Part shown: positions 57,667 through 64,000 of the stretch, in pieces
How positions within the stretch are numbered: position 1 is the first letter of the stretch
How the letters are laid out: the number at the start of each line of letters is the position of its first letter
Assembly: GCA_027382625.1 (NCBI GenBank)
Contig: JAJKFJ010021470.1
Span: forward strand, 21,776 to 85,775
From: Tetmemena sp. SeJ-2015
Taxonomy: Eukaryota > Ciliophora > Spirotrichea > Sporadotrichida > Oxytrichidae
DNA: 64,000 nucleotides
Reading direction: 5' to 3'
The notes under the pieces: model-generated
What the model saw: only the letters and a program-made list of their open reading frames with translations
Told to the model about the DNA's origin: nothing
Databases searched by the model: none
Program-made: the position numbers and the translations under genes

Positions 57667-60600
57667 ATGGAACGAAGTTCATAAAATCGCCAAAACCCTA
57701 ATCAAAATGATATTGTCAATCTGGCTGCCTTACAAAAGCTAAGTCTTGAAAAGAACTTCTCATATTAGCCAGTTTAGAATATTAACTTCACTCAGCTGCA
57801 TAGCAATACTCGGGAAACTGTAACTCTCACCTTTTTGGAAGCGACTGAGCTGCCTGAGGTTCATAAGATGGGATCGGGAATGGCCCAAGCAAGCAACTAG
57901 CCGTCATATATCTATGAGACTAAAAGGGCAGATGATGACTAAGCATTTATTTAATTCTAGTTATATAAGCTTATAAAGAAATAGAGGCAAAGCTCCCATA
58001 AGGGATCAAAATAGACAGAAATCTTATAAGTAACAATGAAATATAAAGCAGGCTGAGTTCCTTAGAATAGACTATTTATTTTACAGACTGCTGATATTTA
58101 GGTCCAAGGGAATCTAGTTTTTGTAGCTGACAAAAGAGGCCAAGAGGAAGAGACCTAGGTCATCATTTGTTATTTATTAATTCATTCACAAAGATATGTA
58201 TGCTCACTTTGGACATGGCAAAGCAATAGAGAAGATAACTCCAAATTAGACTATCTTTTATGGATCCAAATCTAATAGTTGTAAAGTTGAAAATGAGCAG
58301 GAGATCATTGAATTTATAATCATATAAGATTAAATAAAGTGAGAATTGAATTTCTTAGAAACTCTTAAGATTTCAAACATATAGAGAATATAGAAAAAAT
58401 AGCAGCAGGCGGTGAGGCAATAATTTTTAAGATAAACTACGTAGGTTTTGAAGAGGTAGTTATTAAAGTCCCACTTATCAAATTCCAAACCTAGAATAAA
58501 TTAATTGAAGATAACTTAATGATTATTTAAGAAGGGTTTTAGTGATCTGATGAGAGAGACTCATATGATAAAGTGCATATACCATGAAGATTACGTAGTA
58601 GAAATTAAAGAAGAAGTAATAGAGTTGGATCCCGTTACAAAGGATATTCTCAGATATTGCGTTATTGTGGAGCGAGCTAAGTTCTCACTTTATGATCTCT
58701 ACAATTTAAAACAGAGTGTAAATGACAAAAATTAAAAGTAGGGACTTTGGTTTGACCCAAACTTTAGAAAAGAAAAGTATGAGAGTTTTTCTGTCACCAA
58801 ATTTTTCTTCTATTTCGTAGAAGCTCTAGAGGCACTTAACTATCTTCACTCTTAGGGAGTTATTTACCAAGATATGAAACCTTAGAATTTGCTTGTGTTT
58901 AGAAATCAGAAACTTAAAATTGGAGACTTTGGAATTTCCCTACTTGTGGATGAAAGTAAAGACAATTATAAAATCAAAGGCATTTCTCCAGACTGGAGCT
59001 GTCAACAGATAAAATAATAATAATAATAATAATTAACAACGCATTTTAGACGAACTAGCGTCTTGCGTGTTATATGTTAAACTTAGGGAAGTCATAACGA
59101 CCACTCCCGTGTTAATTATCACTCATTTTCTCCTTCTTTTCCCTTCTGGTGTTGTGAAATTTGTCTCTTAGGAGAAAATGTCTTACTTCTCCTTCTGACC
59201 GTGATTTTTCTTGCTCAAAACTTCCGTGACTTTCATGTAGAGTTTGTCATATTCACTCCTGACATCGCCGTTAAATTTTATTTCGTTTAGGGCTAAAAGA
59301 ATGTCGCTTAGTATGTCTCGTACAACAGCATCGGTTTGTTTAGGTCTGTCAGAGGAGAGCCTGGTATGTAGTAGGAGTTCCAACCAGATTCTCTCCCACT
59401 CTTCATTGTCTGTTCCCATAGCTGGGATAGGTCTGTCTGTGTTGAGTTCAGCAGCTAGGGTTTTCAGTCTTTTGTCCATTATAGAGTGGTAGAAATTAGC
59501 ATCGTCTTGGTGTCTGTAGATCAGTGTCATTTGTGAGATACAGCCTGGGGCTTCCATAATCATGTATTCTTTCACTCTTTACATTATAAATGGAGTTTCC
59601 AGGATATGTGCTGAGATGTGTCCAAGTATGCTTTCAACATTGATTTCCTCCCAATCGATTTGGAGATCCTCTTCCAAATCCATAGGGAGAAAATAGTCCA
59701 GAATTTCCCTGTAATTGATTATGATTTTTTCTCTTCTGTGGTTCCATTCTTAGTCAACTGATGTATTTTAGATAGCCTGTTTAATTCTCTTGTATTTATT
59801 TACCTTATTAGCCACCCGTATCTGGTAGTCAGATTCACAGTCCAGGATTGTCTTAATCAAGAGTTGTTAACCAACTATGATCTCTTGTTTCAGGTCTTAA
59901 ATCATTTAAAGGACGAGGTCATAGTCATTGGATCTTGGGTTAAATTAGTCAAGAAAACTGGCCAGTTTTCCCGACCAGATTTCTGTTCTGTTCTGGAGGG
60001 TACTATATAGTAGGTTGGCATGGGGGTAGGTAGTAGGTAATGGCGTCTTGTTCAAGATTTCAGGATCAAACTCAAACTTGAATTCTTTAGGTTCCTTCAT
60101 CTTTATTTCTTCATCTGAGGGCATCTGATGTTAAGGTTCGATCAGGCTTTAGAATTTTTCCCATGTTAAGGCGAAGGATTTAGTTTTCCATTTATCGTCC
60201 TTGTACATATGTAATGGGTAGCAAAATTGGTAGCAATGATGAGGGATCCAAGAGATCTGGAACCCCAGTCAAATTCAGCTTTACCTTCCTCGTACATTAA
60301 ATCTAGCGAGGTCATAGCATAGTTTGTTTAGCCAGTGATCGAGTTGAGTTGTGATCAAGGGTAAGATACTCTTAGGTGGAGGGGTTCCAGAGAGTTCTTA
60401 ACCAAATTTTAGCAAGTAGTAGACTTTAGCCGATAGGAAACTGAGTCCTCCTCTTTTAAAGGCTAGTAAGTACTTGCACGATAAATCCAGGTCTTATCGT
60501 TTGAGGTGTTGTTGGAATTCTACGAAAACCTTGTGGGTTGTGGAATCAAAGGAAGAGGGAAAGCTTCCCTAGATAAGCAGTCACTCATAGCACTCACCGT

Positions 60601-62942
60601 ATAGCCTATCTATTAAGATTCTAAATTTAATAATAAACATAAATGTTTACATAATTTTAATTATTTGTAAACTTTTCGAAAAATTTTACCAAAATGACTG
60701 GTCGGTCTTAGTCTCACATTTTCTCCGGATATGATAGTTGATTTGAATAATTTTATTGATAATTAGGTTAATTTAATATTTGAGTGATGGTCAATAGTTG
60801 GAGGAAAAGTATCTGCCTCTCATGCAATCTCTTAGCACTTAGGCAAAAAATTTATTCTAAGATAACGGAGTTCCCTTAAATTTTGAATCTCTTTATTAAG
60901 CACATAATTTAAATGAAGTTTTGCATGAGGCTAAATTGTTTCTTACCTCTAATTTAGACTTTCTAAGTGAGTATTTTTCCCAGCTTCTACAAGAAAACAA
61001 GTTTGCAGGAGCTTACGAAGTTGGGCGGTTCATCGAAAGGGAAATCGATACTATAAGTTATTTATCCATCTATCTATCTTTATTATTACTTCTATTTTCC
61101 AGTTAACTTTTCTTATCCATCAATATGGAAATTCTGAATGAAGTTTAGAAATTCCCTATAGTATTTGAAATATAGTAGATGATTGGAGAATTCAAATATC
61201 TAGAGGGTGACTTTCTCGTAGCGATAGAACTTTTTGAAAAGGCTGAGGCAATTTATAAAAAGTTTGAGACTACTCTTTTAGGTTCCTATTCGATTGAAAT
61301 GTAAAACAGACTTAAGCGAGCGAACTTTGATATCATGGTAAATAAGGCACAAATCTATATCAACTTAAGTGAATTCGAAAAAGCGCAATATAAATTAGAT
61401 TTTGAATAGGGATTAAATTTATAGCAAAAATTAATCTAGGTTTATCTACAGATGTCGATTTAAGAATATGAGAATAATATACCCATCTATGAAAAGAAAC
61501 TATTGAAGCTAGTAGACTTAAAGGGAATTATGGCAATGACTCAGGGTAGATTCAACTAATCACTTATACATTGAATTTATTAACGAAGCACTTGCATGTT
61601 TCAATTAGTATATAACCCTATCATAGCACCAATAAACAGACACCTTTAAAATTCACAAGTCAAAGGTAAATACTCATAAAAATTTGGGAATGGTTCTCTA
61701 TAAAATGGGACAGTTTGATGAATCGTTAAAGAATTTTTTTAATTTACCTATTTAAGCAATTTTGAGGAAGCACTTAAGCTTGCAGAGCAGGAGGACGGAA
61801 AATTTAGTGCACTTAATTTAGACATACTTATGAGCATAGGGAATGTTTATTTCTAAAGGAAAGAGTTCGATAAGGCAAATGAAACTATCACTAAAGCTCT
61901 AAGTGCTTGCTAGAATATTTATGGAGAAAGAAATACTTTTACTGCAGAAGCATATAGATAAATGGGTGACATTTAATTTCCTGTAGATTATTTTATGTTC
62001 ATTATGTCCAAATTTTCGCCTGAAGGTGCCTTGGTTAAATACGAGAAAGCATAGAAAATTTTTGATTCGATATATGGCGAAGACTCTGTAAATCACATTA
62101 TGGTTTTCAACAACATGGCAGCTCTTTTTTCAGATCTAGAGTAGTTTTCTAAAGCTGAGGAGTTATGTTTAAAAGCTTTCAGAATCTCAGAAGCTCTAAG
62201 AGGCAAAGAAAGCTTAGACTGTGCTATGATATATGCTAATTTGACAAGGATTAAAATGAAAGAGAAAAAATTAGAAGAGGCTCTTGACTATGCAGAGAAA
62301 GCATACCTCTTGTTCTTCATAGTTTTATTATTCCGTAAGTTGAAGTCACCTACAAGTCAAGAGTCACTCAATAGATTCACTGTCTACATTGTACTAAAAT
62401 CTAATGCTGGGAAGAATTAAGAGGCAATTATAGAATGTGAGGAAATGCTTGCTCTCTGCTCGAAATCAATTGGATAGAATGAGTAGGTAATCAAGCTAAC
62501 CTAAATCCTATCTTAATTAAAGATGAAGCAAGGGAATCTCTCACAAGGCCAACAGCTGCTCAAATAAAATCTTGATAGAATCAAACTCTAGCCTGGTGAT
62601 CTTCAAAACAGGCTGAAATTTGATACACTTCTAAAACTAGCTCAAAGTAATGAAGCATTAGGGAAACCGGATGCAATTAAATACTACTTGCAGGCCTTAG
62701 AAGTTTGCGCAAGTCCAGCTTTTGAATTCGAAATTAACAGATGTATTGCATTCTTCTACTGTAAAAATAAACAGATAGATAAAGGGATGGCATTCTTAAT
62801 CAAAGCTGAAAAAATTCTTATGGAAAATAAGGATAAAGATCCCTTATTCAATAAGTTCGAAATTAATTTCCTAAAACCAATTTAAGAACTCAAAGCAAGT
62901 TTTATTTAATCAACTATAGATATTTTTAATATGAAGATGTGA
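57667..62942 (+). CDS. Protein kinase with C-terminal TPR repeats, interrupted
   Basis: ATG 57667 opens a Gln-rich N-terminus. A 36-nt GT-AG intron (GTAACAATG...CTTAG, about 58029-58064) removes an apparent TGA. Kinase motifs follow: IAAGGEAIIFK (Gly loop), VVIKVP (VAIK Lys), VIYQDMKPQNLL (HRD loop, with His-Arg replaced by Tyr-Gln) and IGDFGIS (DFG). After SPDWSCQQ near 59010 the frame meets an (ATA)n tract and about 1.6 kb of opposite-strand coding DNA. It resumes near 60795 as EEKYLPLMQSL. Then a 51-bp IES, then tetratricopeptide repeats (LEGDFLVAIELFEKAEAIY, RKEFDKANETITKALSA, YGERNTFTAEAYRQMGD, KAEELCLKAFRIS) to TGA 62940-62942. Most of the kinase C-lobe is not seen here. Confidence 0.75.
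59015..60620 (-). mobile_element. Insertion in the kinase/TPR gene, possible non-LTR-type element or nested gene
   Basis: Begins at an ATA/TAA microsatellite (59015-59037). Base composition is clearly more GC-rich than the flanks. It is coding on the minus strand, so the tract would be at its 3' end, as in retroposon tails. I see no clear target duplication and no reverse-transcriptase motif, so a retroelement is only one option; a nested gene is another. Confidence 0.45.
59183..60590 (-). CDS. Unknown protein in the insertion
   Basis: A minus-strand frame is open for about 360 codons from near 60260 to TGA at 59185-59183, with TAA/TAG as Gln (for example LIEPQHQMPSDEEIKMKEPK, LGHISAHILETPFIMQRV, YRHQDDANFYHSIMDKRLK, LELLLHTRLSSDRPKQT). 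A related piece further 5' (about 60570-60290: HKVFVEFQQHLKRQDLDLS, LSAKVYYLLKFGQELSG) is in another frame. One TGA near 60567 and one frame change near 60285 interrupt it, so IESs, introns or decay are present. Mostly helical and charged; no domain recognised. Confidence 0.6.
61071..61121 (+). other. IES, pointer TTATCCATC
   Basis: A 51-bp segment. The 9-bp repeat TTATCCATC occurs at 61062-61070 and 61113-61121, the longest pointer I see. Removal keeps the frame and joins the helical spacer to the first TPR. Confidence 0.88.
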
Positions 62943-64000
62943 GAAAGTTCTTAGTTTCATGAAGCACAATTCACATTCAATCAATATATGATTTAGTTCC
63001 CATTTTGAAGCATATGAGTTTAAAAATAGATTTAATTAGGAATTATTCCCTCAAATTATTTACCTAGTTCTTTTCAAGTGATTTTTATGTCATGGATCTA
63101 TGATTGCGACAGAAATTATTTTAAATGATAATAATTTTTGCAGTGTTATTGATGAATGAGGAGTTTGTAATAAGCAAGTCTGTATTTACTAATTATATAG
63201 TCCCAGCACTTACTTGAGCTACGTTATTCTAGAAGAGACAGTTATCTATTTTCAGTAGGTATTTATCTTTTGTTCTGTCAGATAAAAATTTAATAGCAAC
63301 AATAAAATTATTTATATTAAAATATTACATGTTAACTGATACAAACTTTTTTATAGCATTTAAAACACTAATTTTAAGAAAATTATAATAGAATTGCCTA
63401 AATTAATTTTTAATTATAGACCTAATATTTCTGAGAACTATAGCATAAAATACTAAAAAATCTTCAATCATAAGAATTTAGTCATAATTTATTAACTCTT
63501 TTCTCATGAACACCATAATTATTTAAAATAAAACTTACAAACTGTAATCTGAGTACCTATATTTTTGCATAATAAATGTTCCAAAATAAATATATTATAT
63601 TATGAATTTTATTAATTATGCATTTTTATTTAAATGAAGATAGAGCGTGATAAATGACTGGAGAGGAGTAGTTTGTTTGAATTCCAAGTATTTTTGAATT
63701 CGTGAGAGTGAAATTAGCATCAGTCACTGCAAAGATCAACGAGTTAGAGATGAAGTATTGATTTGTTCTCTAAGTCAGATTTCTAACAAATGAAAATGCA
63801 CTGAAGTTTTACACTTTTAAGCTGCCTTGGTTTACAGAGAAGACATTCTTGTCAAACCTAGATATTTTAGAGTTATTTATATAAAGAAAAAATATATTAT
63901 ATAATGAAGTTATAGATCTCTATCTAATTAGTGTCCATATTGAAAATAGGAGAGATATAATACGAACTGATACTAAACTATAAAATCAATTTATGAAAAA
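62943..64000. other. AT-rich flank, no gene
   Basis: Downstream of the TPR stop codon; AT-rich to the end of the window with no supported open frame. Confidence 0.5.

Noticed and set aside
59015..59037. ATA microsatellite as a CRISPR-like or functional repeat
   Set aside because: Simple sequence tract only; no spacer structure.

Overview
The window looks like germline (micronuclear) DNA of a hypotrich ciliate of the Oxytricha/Stylonychia type. Three observations support this. (1) Genes read through only if TAA and TAG are glutamine and TGA is the sole stop. (2) Open frames are broken by short AT-rich segments bounded by 2-9 bp direct repeats; deleting the segment plus one repeat copy restores the frame, which is the signature of internal eliminated sequences (IESs) with pointers. 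I place 24 of these to the base. (3) There is a TBE-like transposon with C4A4-repeat inverted termini and a 3-bp ATT target duplication. The species itself is inferred, not proven.

Layout. 0.2-9 kb: a coiled-coil gene with eight IESs (+), a coiled-coil gene (-), a divergent histone H3 (-), a C2HC zinc-finger gene (-) and a Gln-rich gene (+). 9.1-16.7 kb (-): one long chromatin-type gene (ELM2-like, PLU-1-like repeats, C-terminal PHD finger). A 7-bp pointer pair in it encloses a complete opposite-strand AT-hook gene. 17-22.4 kb: an EF-hand protein (-), an alpha-carbonic-anhydrase-like protein (+), a JmjC/cupin-8 protein lacking its metal ligands (-) lying between two + strand gene pieces, and a cytochrome-b5-domain protein (+). 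23-37 kb: four same-strand paralogues (A-D) of a small secreted protein, with differing IES positions, separated by AT-rich DNA, by a Ser/Asn-rich gene (25.7-28.2 kb, -) and by a transposon-derived repeat (34.7-35.2 kb). 37.6-46.9 kb: four Asn/Gln/Ser-rich or coiled-coil genes with several IESs.

48.98-56.13 kb is the TBE-like element: kinase-like remnant at the left, DDE transposase split between 52.3-52.6 and 55.6-56.0 kb. A 2.8-kb inverted duplication sits inside the transposase, and about 3 kb (49.57-52.7) has homopolymer-rich, apparently low-quality sequence. 57.7-62.9 kb is a protein-kinase/TPR gene interrupted by about 1.6 kb of foreign-looking coding DNA next to an (ATA)n tract. The rest is AT-rich DNA in which I see no gene.

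How the genes relate: hypotrich macronuclear genes sit on separate small chromosomes, so neighbours here are not operons. Several encode chromatin proteins (H3 variant, ELM2/PLU-1/PHD protein, AT-hook protein), but a joint role is not shown by the sequence. Boundaries of multi-IES genes are approximate unless a pointer is stated.
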